A program made the position numbers and the translations under genes. A stretch of DNA of 64,000 bases from Oscarella lobularis. Lineage: Eukaryota; Porifera; Homoscleromorpha; Homosclerophorida; Oscarellidae. Where the stretch lies: the NCBI RefSeq assembly GCF_947507565.1, contig NC_089188.1, forward strand, positions 1,178,001 through 1,242,000, written 5' to 3'. Below the pieces are notes generated by a model. That model searched no databases and was not told where the DNA came from. It saw only the letters and a program-made list of their open reading frames with translations. Below, one piece after another: positions 26,911-37,358 of the stretch; positions within the stretch are counted from its first letter, which is position 1, and every line of letters begins with the position of its first letter.

Positions 26911-29310
26911 CTAATTAAGATCACTTATATTAATTGTTGATAACGGTACTGTGGGTTTGGATGGACTTGTGTTGGTCCTCGGAGGCGGCGGCGGAAGAGA
27001 AGGAAGCGGATTCGATTTGGGTTGGGTCGCTGTCGCTGTGGGTTGCTTCGGCTGTGGCTGTTGACTGGGCGCGTGCTTTTGCTTTTCCTGTTTCACTTGC
27101 TCGCTGAGTGACGTCTGCCAATTGCAAATTCCCGCCTTTTTCTGCAGCTGGAGCCTTTGCTGGGTCTTCGTGTGCGCGGCGCGTAGTTTCGTCGATACGT
27201 AGTTGCATAGATTCGGTCCCAGAAAACCGTATTCGGCTCGATAGACGTCTGGGACGTCGGGGGGACCTTGGAGGGTGACTATGATTGGGCCCAAGTGATT
27301 CTGAATAATAAATAATCCTGATATAAATGAGTTTTCTATGCTCCTCTTCTTCCCTTACTTGTAAGAGTTTCTGAATGGTTATGCTCATCGTTTTCTCGGG
27401 TTCGGAATTGGAGTTCTGTGCCTTTCGAAGGAGCTCCCCCTCGTGGGGAAGCTGAGGTAAGAGAACGTTTTTACACACCTGAACACACAGGCTCTTGTAT
27501 ATATTATTAGCAAAAAGAGTCGCGTTTCTTCCTTACATCGGTCCCTAATTCGCAAAGGCCAACCATTGCCCCGTAACGTTGAGGAAGTGAACTACTATCA
27601 TCAGCGAGAATCTGCAATAAACAAATACCCCTTCAAAAGAACAGAGACAAAGGGTCCTCAATTTCCAAATGCATACCTTTGAAAGTAGTTTAGTGACTCG
27701 GCTCTGTAGAGCAGTTGAAGTCGTAGTAAACGACCTTATAGCATCAGTCATCAGCCTAGGCTACGAACTCATCTCTGTCGTCCTTACTTGCAAATTTGAG
27801 CCAAAGCCTGGGCCCCCAGCTCCCTCAACGACCAATGATTCTCATCGGGACGAGCACATAGTTGCTTTCCAACCACAGTGGATAGAACGGCTGGAAGCAG
27901 CTTATGTATCTAACCAAGAAATATATCTAAAAATTCGATTCTTTTTTCTAGATCAATAGATAGTACATATTTTTCCAAATTAAGGTTTTTATTGGACAAC
28001 AACGCCTTGATCATCTTCACCAAGGCAACCAGCGAAGTCAACTTTTTCTGAATAACATACTGTTTGATCTACGAAAAGACAATATTCTTTTAAACGCGGC
28101 TACTCCCTCCAAGCACTCACCCCCTCACAAATAAACTCAGTGAATTTTGGAAGCATTTGATTTAGGCCAGGATCCAACGACAAACTCTGCAAAGCCTCCT
28201 AGGAGAGAGAGAAAAAAAGGAGATCTATCACCTAGCCCAGCCACACTACTTCACTTACACTTGTTTTTCTGGTATCCCCGGAAGCCAAACAGGCGGCCGT
28301 AATTTCTCTATAATACAGTTGCTGTTCCTAAGAGACAAAGGGGTCCCAAAGTTGATTCATCTCTCCTAGCTTGGCCTCCCCTCACTCACCCCTGACATTT
28401 CATGTGCAACGTACTCCTTAAACTTCTCCTCCAACAATTCGTCTTCCTTCTTCTGTTTCTCTCCCTTCTTCGCATCCGCTTTGGCATCCTTTTCGCTCGT
28501 TTCCTTGGCCCCCTTCGTCGTCGTCGTCGTCGTTCCCACCGCCGTTCCAGTCAAACCCAACGCCGACAGAAGCGACGGCGGCACGCCCCGACTCGATGGC
28601 TTCAAATTCTGCGGCCGATTCACCGACTCCTCCTTCAATTTCTCCACAGACACTAACCCAATATATAAAAAACAACAATACAAATGTATCAAATAAAATA
28701 CCTGGAGGCGGATTTTCTGGAATAGCCGGCTGTACTCCCTCCACTGCAAGCCAATGAGCTGTACACACGAAGTCTCCAAATTTGATGGAGACACGCCCAC
28801 GTATCGTTTACCCCTCAGACTTAAGTCGGATGGAAGTCTCGGTAATGGTGTACTTATGACGTCACTTAGTTCGATTTCCTTGTCGTCGAGAAAGTGGACT
28901 TCGCGGCCGCCGCCGATCGCGCCTCGAAACGGCATGAATTCGCCCGATTTGAAGCCGTAAATGGGCTGGGCGAGAGAAATTCCGCGAAAACGAAAAAGGG
29001 GGCCCCCGTTTCGCGTTTACCTCGAGATTGAACTGCTGCAAGGCTCGATCGAAGTCGTCTGTGGTCACTTTGCGTCGTTTCGAGTGGCGAGCGAATTTGG
29101 ACGACTCCTAGAGGCGATGCTCGCTTTTTTCTTCGTCTCCCCTCCTATTTTTACCTGGACTATCTGTTTTAGGCGAAACGATACGTCTTCGGCCAACGCT
29201 CGTAGTGCTGAATCGTCGAGACGCGAAATGCCAAGACTGTCTGCGACGGCACGAATCGAATCGGCCGATATGTCGGCGTCTATTCCATCCAAATCCAGGT
29301 TGGATGCCAT
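26911..29310 (-). CDS. TAF6: TAF6, TFIID subunit with histone fold
   Basis: TFIID subunit 6, which pairs with TAF9 through a histone-fold domain in the general transcription factor TFIID. The N-terminus shows the H4-like histone fold (SIRAVADSLGISRLDDSALR, then LAEDVSFRLKQIVQ) in the first exon (to about 29.16 kb). Next come GGGREVHFLDDKEIELSDVI, STPLPRLP and AHWLAVEGVQPAIPENPPP, the hallmark region that follows the histone fold. The middle (about 27.3-28.3 kb) is the HEAT-repeat TAF6 C-terminal domain, split by many short introns. The last exon has PDVYRAEYGFLGPNLCNYV, followed by a Gln/Pro-rich tail ending in ISDLN. I chose ATG at 29310 (MASNLDLDGID); an in-frame ATG at 29376 is possible, but a TGTGTAG acceptor-like site lies between them. 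Confidence 0.93.
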
Positions 29311-29603
29311 GCGGTTCACAAGCACTCCGGGAATTTCACAAGCGCGCGAGTGGAGGCCTACACAGAACAGAGACACACAGAGAGATGTCTAACCTCGATT
29401 CTAATTCAAAAGACGATACACGTGGAGTCGAAAACAGAGAGCCGCCATTATTCTAGCGCCTAATCCAACATGGCCGGAGCACGGCAAGGATCACGTGTAA
29501 AATTGGCGCGAGTTTTCTGAGCCAACGAGCGACTCGTTGCCCCGGTGAATCCAAGACAATGCCGTCATCAACGGATATTGCATAACCATTGCATCAGCTT
29601 TCG
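29311..29603. other. TAF6 leader and intergenic sequence
   Basis: This stretch holds the TAF6 5' leader (minus strand) and the space before a plus-strand TATA promoter. No reading frame or RNA gene that I can support is present. Confidence 0.5.
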
Positions 29604-29640
29604 TATAAAAGCCGCTGCACGCACGCACAACTTCAGTTCT
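29604..29640 (+). promoter_or_regulatory. Plus-strand TATA box and initiator-like site
   Basis: TATAAAAG at 29604-29611 is followed about 25 bp downstream by an initiator-like TTCAGTT (about 29630), the normal animal core-promoter spacing. It would drive transcription rightward into the structured region at 30.0-30.44 kb and then ARGLU1 (start 30720). This part is present only once, because the second copy of the region begins downstream of it, after the N gap. Confidence 0.5.
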
Positions 29641-30049
29641 GGCTAGGTGGGGAAAGTCTAACGGACGGAACCCTGGAGGTCGTCGGCGTTGGGAAAGCCT
29701 CAGTCATGTCAACATTAAATCGTGCTCAGTCGGTTGCCGTTCCTTGCTGAAACTGTAAGGTGCAGTGAATGAGCGTCACGCGAGTTCTTCTCGTGGCGCG
29801 CGAACGGCACTGGGAAGTCATTATAAGGCCCGTTGGATTTCATATATTGAGAAAAACAGTATAAGAGAAGAACAGAGAGACAGGGAACAACAGCAAAGGA
29901 CGAAAAACAACAACAACTAAAACATAAATACATACAAGGGAGGGGTTAATGGGTATTGGAATTGCAGCGTGTGCTAGCCACCGCCGCAAAACTAAGGGAG
30001 GCTGTCTGACTAGGCTGGCTTGGGTTGCGAAGCTTGGCGTTCCGCGTTA

Positions 30050-30440
30050 TACCGAGTGGACGTCAAGCTCAGATCAGTCCACTTTCTCGCCAAAGAAACG
30101 TGTGGGGGGCCCAGTGTCTCGTGGCTGTTTCTCACTCGGTTTAGTGACCTATAGCCGAAGATGGCCTTGACTTCCCAGAACCAAATCAAAGCACGATGTT
30201 GACTATATGACTGTGTGTGGACTCACGTTCGGCGCCTTCCCTCAATCCGGTAGTCCCGCTTCCTCTCAAGCGAAGGACTATGGCCCCATGGGTCACGGTG
30301 CAACGAGGTCGGGGGGACGGTGTGGGAGAGCCGTTCTCGATCCTAGGCCGCACCGTCGTGATTGAGCCTATGATGCCACGGCTCGCTCTCAAAAATTTTT
30401 GGGCTACTCAGCGTTCGAACCTCCACGCGGTGTAGCCTGG
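30050..30440 (+). ncRNA. Candidate structured transcript upstream of ARGLU1 (copy A)
   Basis: No recognised RNA family, but a series of hairpins can be read directly. AGTGGA pairs with TCCACT (about 30053-30083). TAGTCC/GGACTA (30251-30280) has an inner CGCTT/AAGCG. ACGGTG (30317-30322) pairs with CACCGT (30351-30356), and GAGCC (30364) with GGCTC (30380). An Sm-like site AATTTTTGG (30394-30402) is followed by GGCTAC/GTAGCC (30402-30437). This order resembles the 3' half of a U-snRNA, but no U-snRNA sequence matches. Reading frames here are not conserved between the two copies: a TGA in copy A is TGG in copy B. It could equally be an ARGLU1 5' UTR exon, since a GTACGT donor follows at about 30473 and a TTTTTTAG acceptor at about 30517. 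Confidence 0.3.
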
Positions 30441-30719
30441 ATTACGCCAATACGAACGCAGGACAACAAGGTACGTCTGCGGATAAATTGAACAGATAAT
30501 GGCTTTTGTTTTTTAGGTTCTTTTCTCGACGAAGAAGCACTCGGACCGAATTTCGAAGATACACTGTACAAGCCAGAGTTTTTTCGGCGTAGAACACGTA
30601 GACGGGTCTACTGCATAAAAGCAAATCTTTTTTACGCATTCTGCATAAATATACTTGCATGCATCCGAGTCAATAAGCCACTCGCTTTCGCCACAAACCA
30701 TCATTCGGGGACCCCAATA

Positions 30720-31903
30720 ATGGCGGACGCAACGAGATCTCGCAGTCGTTCGCGGAGCCCGTTACAGCACCGTTCGAAGCGACGAAAAAAGCACAAAAGC
30801 CATCACAGCTCGCGTTCGAACTCGCCCGTCGCGAAGGACTCGACGGAAGCGCGGCGTTCGCGTTCGCGTCGCCGTTCGCGTTCGCGCACGCCGTCGCGAC
30901 GTCGAAAGACGTCGCCGTCGTCGTCGCGTCGACACGATCGAATCGTGGACGAGTTCGGGCGAGACGTAACGAGACGCGAATGGCGTCAAGTAGACGAGGA
31001 AAAAGAACAGGAAAGGGAGAAAAGGTACGTATAAAAGTGACGCGGAAAAAAAGGTGAGGGGCCCCCTATGTTGATACCTGTATAGGCGCAAGGAGGAACA
31101 GGAAAAACAGCACATTCAGGAAGAGATTGAAAGGCGCATCGAGGTCGAAATTGCGCGACGAGTAGCAGAGGAACTCGAACGTCGAAAAGACGAAATCGAA
31201 AAGGAAGTCCAGCGGAGAGTCGACGAGGCAAAAGCGACTATGGAACGACAATGGCTCGACGACATAGCACGCAAGCGCGAAGAAGCGGAAGAGACGGAGC
31301 GACGAAAGGAGGTGAAGATGCCACGAGCATGTCCTCTCTGTGTCCGTTTTTTTCTGATTGATGGATATCTAAACGTTGTTCCACACGCTCATTATATAGC
31401 AGCAGGCTAAAACTCGGTCTCACCGTATGCGCAGAGGCCGGAGAGACGAAGAACCGGTAGAATTCTCCAATGTGAGAGGGTTTGTAACGCGACTGAGAGC
31501 GAATTCGCATTCGTTCGATCGGTCGTGCGCCCGTTGTTTACTCCGTTTCTTTTTTGCTGAACGAGTGAGTTGTGACTCTTCGCTCTGTGTGTCTCAGGCG
31601 GAGAAGCAGCAGCAGAAAATTGAACTCGAGAAGATCATCGAGGAGAACAACAAGAAGTTAGTCGAAGCGAAAAAGAAACAGGTACTACGGGAAAGAATCT
31701 CATAGACTTTTTTTTTAAAAAATACTGACTTTTCTTAGGAGGAGGAGAGGCTGAGGTTGGTCGAGGAGCAGCGCGTGCGAGAGGAGGAACGGCAGAAGCA
31801 AGCGCGAGAAGAGGAGCGACTCTCGAAGGTCTCCCAGAAGCAGATTCTGAATAGAAAGGGTAAAGAGAGAGCGAAATTGTCGTTTTGGATCAAACCGAGT
31901 TAG
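30720..31903 (+). CDS. ARGLU1: ARGLU1, Arg/Glu-rich splicing co-factor (copy A, intact)
   Basis: Nuclear RS-domain protein that modulates splicing and Mediator-dependent transcription. Four exons: 30720-31024, 31086-31311, 31598-31681 and 31739-31903. Exon 1 encodes an Arg/Ser-rich N-terminus (MADATRSRSRSRSPLQHRSK) and the family motif DRIVDEFGRDVTRREW. Exons 2-4 encode the long charged helix (IARRVAEELERRKDEIEKEV, QRRVDEAKATMERQWLDD, LEKIIEENNKKLVEAKKK) and the C-terminal GKERAKLSFWIKPS, which matches the ortholog ending. The second intron (31312-31597, 286 bp) is about five times longer than its neighbours (61 and 57 bp). Its 3' end faces TM9SF2 tail-to-tail with about 120 bp between stop codons. 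Confidence 0.95.
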
Positions 31904-32022
31904 TGAACACGACGTTTGTAGCATTTTTTCGTCCGTTTTTTTTTTCTTGTCATACTAAGTTGTGTATATGATAATGAAGGACAAGAAACACACGCACACG
32001 CACACCCATGCTGCAGCATCAG

Positions 32023-35000
32023 TCAATTTTGACGACGGAGTAGATTTTTTTAACGAACCAGAAACAGGAGAGAAAGCCAACGCAACCTAAAAACGAATCC
32101 CCGGTTAGCGACTGCGAGAATCAAAGTCCTCCTTCGTACCAGTGAATAGGAAGAAGAGGAGCGTTATGAGGGTGATGTAGCCAAGGAAAAGAACGTGGCT
32201 GGCCTTTCCCTCTAGATGGAGCTGATAGTGCATGTAGTACAGGGCATAGAAAAAGAGATAGAACGATGTGCTGCCCGTTGTCAAAAACGACCTCCACCAC
32301 CAATGGTAATCCTGAGAAAAAATTATTTTGGTTTATTATTACGAGAGCCTGTGACGTACTTCTGCGCAGAGGTGGAAGTAGCAGAGGAGAATGGCCGTTT
32401 CTGAGCACGTGATGAGAAGAATGAGAACGATGACGAAGAGAAAACCAAACATGTAGTAGATCTGATGCGACCTGGAGGCAGACAATCGACTATAATTAAC
32501 AAAGGCGAGGGAACAGTCTCGGCTTACCATATGCTGTTGAAAATAAAATAGCACTGAATGAAAATGCAGCCAAATGGCAGAACACCTCCCATTATGATGC
32601 CCGGTACAGGACGAGTGTACAGTGGCTAATCGATCAAATAGAGACACCCAGACTTTGTGAGAGATTGCATACCTGATCGGGTATTTGCCTAGGAATCTGA
32701 TTAGTTCTAACGGGAACTGAGATCGGCTAGAGAAAAGTTGGGGTGTTTGAATCCTTAGCAATATTTCCTGCGTACGTACTTGTTTCTTAAAGCCGATGTA
32801 AGAACCAACGAACGTCAGGGGAACCGAAATTCCAAACCTAAGTATAACCCCCCGAAATTCGCCACTGCTTTTTTTTGTTGTAGCCGTGCATGCGTACCAC
32901 AGAAAGAGCAGAGCGAGGAGAGTCGTAAACGGCACGGCGGCTGACGACTGTTCACCCCAGAGAAGAAGATCCAGAAAAAAGAAAATTCCAAACATGATCC
33001 TAAATCGAATATATAAAAAAAGACGAAATAGGCGTCTCAACGAAGCGTACCCCGGTATCAGAAAGGCCGAAAACAGCATGTTAGTCTTCCATTTCTCCCC
33101 CGAAAACACTGAAAACGCATATATAGACTAAGCCCCAGCGCTACGCAACGCGTAACACCCACATTTATAGATTCTAGCTGACACATAACCCGCAGGAGCC
33201 GCAAGAAGAACGAACAAGACCTAAAGGCAAAGCTGGAGGCAGCATAAAAAACACTACGTAAACCTACCAGAGCCGTCGTCATTAGGGCACCTCTGTTGGC
33301 CGGCGAAAGGAAACCAAAACAGGCAAACACTGATGAACCAGTGAGATCAAACATCTATGTCTAGACGGTATTAGGAACTTACGTATAACAGTCAGCCCAA
33401 TCATTCCAATTTGAGCTCCGCTTCCGACCATGACGGACAGAAGCATGCCTTGCGACGGAGGTCGAAAGACGTCGCCGTGCACCAGCTTCCAACCGAATTC
33501 TTCCTGAACGTCCTCCTAGAGAACACAGAGAAGCTCTTATAAGAAGAGCACTACATGATTTCTTTTTCCAAAAGCGTTCACATACTGATAATTCCTGGTT
33601 GTATCGAGCCAAGTCCTTGTGCAGGGTTCTCATCAAAATCATGGCCATCATGCCAGATAGAAACAGGACGATTACAAACGAGTTTACAATACTAGGAGCA
33701 GATATGAATTTAAGAAAATTCAATACTACGCTCTCCGTTTCGCTCACCTAAACCACTGAATCGACGTATGAGGCATAGAATCGAGAATGTAATCCCAACG
33801 AGAAGCCCAAGAGTGCTTATTGTTTTCCTGCAAAAAGACGACAATCTCTCGTTCAGCCCTCTCTCCGTTTTTTAGCTAACGTACGACAAAAAAGACGGAG
33901 TAGGTGAACTTGATCGTAAGCTCCTTGCTTTTTTCGTCCAACTTCAGCGGTTGAGGTGCAGGATCTTCGGGCACTTTGGTCAACGAGCTTGGATAAACGC
34001 AAACGGGTTTCGCTTTCTCGTCCGGGTTTTGATAAATACTGTAACGAAAAATGACTCTTTCGTCTCCGTTGGGGGCCCCCAATAGAGGCACCTTTGAGGA
34101 AAGACTTTAGCGCTGAGAAGTCGATTTCCATCCCAGTTCTCCGTTTCGCCGCTGTGATAGGTGATCAAAATGTTCACGTGATTAAATATGTAGTAGGTGT
34201 TCGCTTCTTTCATTTTAGGCTGAATCAAGAGAAAAAAGGTTAGAATTTCTCGAATGACAAATTGTCTTCTTACAAATGCTACACACGCTCCCTGTGGATT
34301 TCCTTGTTTATCGACATAGCAACCGACGGGAAAACCCGTCGAACAGTAGGGCTTTTCCTCGTCTTCGACGTCATAGCACCAAGTCACCGGCATATTATCA
34401 ATAATCCTAAATATGCGTAGAGTACCGGTGGTTAGAATATTCGAGGAATATAGACCCGTTGCCTTTTTACCAATGCTGCTGATAATTAAGGATCACGAGT
34501 TTCTGCAACTCTTTCAAGCGCTTTTCCGAATTGTCGCCCTGTTTGAAAGCCTTCGTGCAACAGGGAATACAAGTTTTATTCTCGCCAAAGGAAAACTTCC
34601 GGGAGAGAAAAAAAGATCGAATTAGTGACTTAGACAAAGGGAACGAACGGGGGGGGCTACGTTGTAGGGAGAAGGTCGAATTCTTTCGCCAAAGACGACC
34701 TAAATAAGAATATTACATTATTCGATAATTAGAAAACATAACGGTATGCTCTCGCCTGTCCTAAGTTTTCTGCTGGGCCCGATTTTTTCTTGGCGGCTTC
34801 CTTCACTTGGCAGAAGTCGAATCTGAAGAAGGGTTCTTCTTCTTCTTTGCCATGGCCGGAGGTGACGTCACACTTACTTTGTGTACTCGTAAGGCAGCGC
34901 CGATTCCTCCGAGTCGAGAGCGTTCACGAAGACTTTGATGTCTGACTGCAAAACGCGCGAGAGCGAGCGGTCGGGTCGATGAGAGGGGAGCGAACGAGAG

Positions 35001-35048
35001 GAACGCGAACGACTTACGGGACACTTTTTCTCGTCGGCTTTCTCCTCG
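32023..35048 (-). CDS. TM9SF2: TM9SF2-like nine-helix membrane protein (copy A, 5' end lost in gap)
   Basis: Nonaspanin of Golgi/endosomal membranes. Segments in gene order: ALPYEYTK (about 34880), [17 protein letters not shown] (about 34390), [36 protein letters not shown], then [110 protein letters not shown] and [20 protein letters not shown]. The short last exon (to 32023) gives [21 protein letters not shown], the canonical C-terminus of the family. The frame is intact throughout, but exon 1 with the signal peptide falls in the 200-N gap. Confidence 0.93.
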
Positions 35049-35248
35049 NNNNNNNNNNNNNNNNNNNNNNNNNNNNNNNNNNNNNNNNNNNNNNNNNNNN
35101 NNNNNNNNNNNNNNNNNNNNNNNNNNNNNNNNNNNNNNNNNNNNNNNNNNNNNNNNNNNNNNNNNNNNNNNNNNNNNNNNNNNNNNNNNNNNNNNNNNNN
35201 NNNNNNNNNNNNNNNNNNNNNNNNNNNNNNNNNNNNNNNNNNNNNNNN
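35049..35248. other. Assembly gap, 200 N
   Basis: Exactly 200 undetermined bases lie at the junction of the two copies of the ARGLU1-TM9SF2 block. A round gap size placed precisely at a duplicate boundary is typical of scaffolding, not biology. Confidence 1.
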
Positions 35249-35392
35249 AACAACAACAACTAAAACATAAATACATACAAGGGAGGGGTTAATGGGTATT
35301 GGAATTGCAGCGTGTGCTAGCCACCGCCGCAAGACTAAGGGAGGCTGTCTGACTAGGCTGGCTTGGGTTGCGAAGCTTGGCGTTCCGCGTTA

Positions 35393-35780
35393 TACCGAGT
35401 GGACGTCAAGCTCAGATCAGTCCACTTTCTCGCCAAAGAAACGTGTGGGGGGCCCAGTGTCTCGTGGCTGTTTCTCACTCGGTTTAGTGACCTATAGCCG
35501 AAGATGGCCTGGACTTCCCAGAACCAAATCAAACCACGATGTTGACTATATGACTGTGTGTGGACTCACGTTCGGCGCCTTCCCTCAATCCGGTAGTCCC
35601 GCTTCCTCTCAAGCGAAGGACTATGGCCCCATGGGTCACGGTGCAACGAGGTCGGGGGGACGGTGTGGGAGAGCCGTTCTCGATCCTAGGCCGCACCGTC
35701 GTGATTGAGCCTATGATGCCACGGCTCGCTCTCAAAAATTTTTGGGCTACTCAGCGTTCGAACCTCCACGCGGTGTAGCC
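35393..35780 (+). ncRNA. Candidate structured transcript (copy B)
   Basis: Second copy of the hairpin-rich region described at 30050-30440, with the same stems, the same Sm-like AATTTTTGG and the same terminal GGCTAC/GTAGCC hairpin. It is probably the allelic copy, not a second gene. Confidence 0.25.
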
Positions 35781-36052
35781 TGGATTACGCCAATACGAAC
35801 GCAGGACAACAAGGTACGTCTGCGGATAAATTGAACAGATAATGGCTTTTGTTTTTTAGGTTCTTTTCTCGACGAAGAAGCACTCGGACCGAATTTCGAA
35901 GATACACTGTACAAGCCAGAGTTTTTTCGGCGTAGAACACGTAGACGGGTCTACTGCATCTTTTTTACGCATTCTGCATAAATATACTTGCATGCGTCCG
36001 AGTCAATAAGCCACTCGCTTTCGCCACAAACCATCATTCGGGGACCCCAATA

Positions 36053-37239
36053 ATGGCGGACGCAACGAGATCTCGCAGTCGTTCGCGGAGCCCGTTACAG
36101 CACCGTTCGAAGCGACGAAAAAAGCACAAAAGCCATCACAGCTCGCGTTCGAACTCGCCCGTCGCGAAGGACTCGACGGAAGCGCGGCGTTCGCGTTCGC
36201 GTCGCCGTTCGCGTTCGCGCACGCCGTCGCGACGTCGAAAGACGTCGCCGTCGTCGTCGCGTCGACACGATCGAATCGTGGACGAGTTCGGGCGAGACGT
36301 AACGAGACGCGAATGGCGTCAAGTAGACGAGGAAAAAGAACAGGAAAGGGAGAAAAGGTACGTATAAAAGTGACGCGGAAAAAAAAGTGAGGGGCCCCCT
36401 ATGTTGATACCTGTATAGGCGCAAGGAGGAACAGGAAAAACAGCACATTCAGGAAGAGATTGAAAGGCGTATCGAGGTCGAAATTGCGCGACGAGTAGCA
36501 GAGGAACTCGAACGTCGGAAAGACGAAATCGAAAAGGAAGTCCAGCGGAGAGTCGACGAGCAAAAGCGACTATGGAACGACAATGGCTCGACGACATAGC
36601 ACGCAAGCGCGAAGAAGCGGAAGAGACGGAGCGACGAAAGGAGGTGAAGATGCCACGAGCATGTCCTCTCTGTGTCCGTTTTTTTCTGATTGATGGATAT
36701 CTAAACGTTGTTCCACACGCTCATTATATAGCAGCAGGCTAAAACTCGGTCTCACCGTATGCGCAGAGGCCGGAGAGACGAAGAACCGGTAGAATTCTCC
36801 AATGTGAGAGGGTTTGTAACGCGACTGAGAGCGAATTCGCATTCGTTCGATCGGTCGTGCGCCCGTTGTTTACTCCGTTTCTTTTTTGCTGAACGAGTGA
36901 GTTGTGACTCTTCGCTCTGTGTGTCTCAGGCGGAGAAGCAGCAGCAGAAAATTGAACTCGAGAAGATCATCGAGGAGAACAACAAGAAGTTAGTCGAAGC
37001 GAAAAAGAAACAGGTACGTACTACGGGAAAGAATCTCATAGACTTTTTTTTTTAAAAATACTGACTTTTCTTAGGAGGAGGAGAGGCTGAGGTTGGTCGA
37101 GGAGCAGCGCGTGCGAGAGGAGGAACGGCAGAAGCAAGCGCGAGAAGAGGAGCGACTCTCGAAGGTCTCCCAGAAGCAGATTCTGAATAGAAAGGGTAAA
37201 GAGAGAGCGAAATTGTCGTTTTGGATCAAACCGAGTTAG
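36053..37239 (+). pseudogene. ARGLU1: ARGLU1 copy B, frameshifted
   Basis: Same four-exon gene as at 30720. One G is missing at about 36560 (GACGAGCAAAAG instead of GACGAGGCAAAAG), so exon 2 runs into a TAG at about 36598 and the coiled-coil C-terminus is lost. The rest of the sequence is otherwise preserved, including the splice sites. Because the damage is a single base in an otherwise near-identical copy beside an N gap, a sequencing error or allelic indel in an uncollapsed haplotype is more likely than a true pseudogene. Confidence 0.8.
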
Positions 37240-37358
37240 TGAACACGACGTTTGTAGCATTTTTTCGTCCGTTTTTTTTTTCTTGTCATACTAAGTTGTG
37301 TATATGATAATGAAGGACAAGAAACACACGCACACGCACACCCATGCTGCAGCATCAG

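Larger units (their letters stand above)
29906..35048. repeat. Copy A of a 5.1-kb duplicated block
   Basis: This block (3' part of a putative transcript, ARGLU1, TM9SF2 without its first exon) is repeated almost identically at 35249-40383. The offset drifts only from 5343 to about 5335 through small indels. The block ends exactly where a 200-N gap begins. Coding frames in this copy are intact where the other copy is broken. Confidence 0.95.

Noticed and set aside
29949-30170. Small protein upstream of ARGLU1
   Set aside because: The stop is not conserved between the two haplotypes (73 versus 138 codons), composition is atypical, and the region is dominated by hairpins.
30400-30440. tRNA gene (GTTCGAAC-like T loop at about 30413)
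   Set aside because: The flanking bases do not form a T stem, and no acceptor or anticodon arm can be built.
36053-37239. Genuine ARGLU1 pseudogene or paralog
   Set aside because: It is almost identical to copy A, including intron sequence, beside a 200-N gap. A haplotype duplicate with one indel explains it better.
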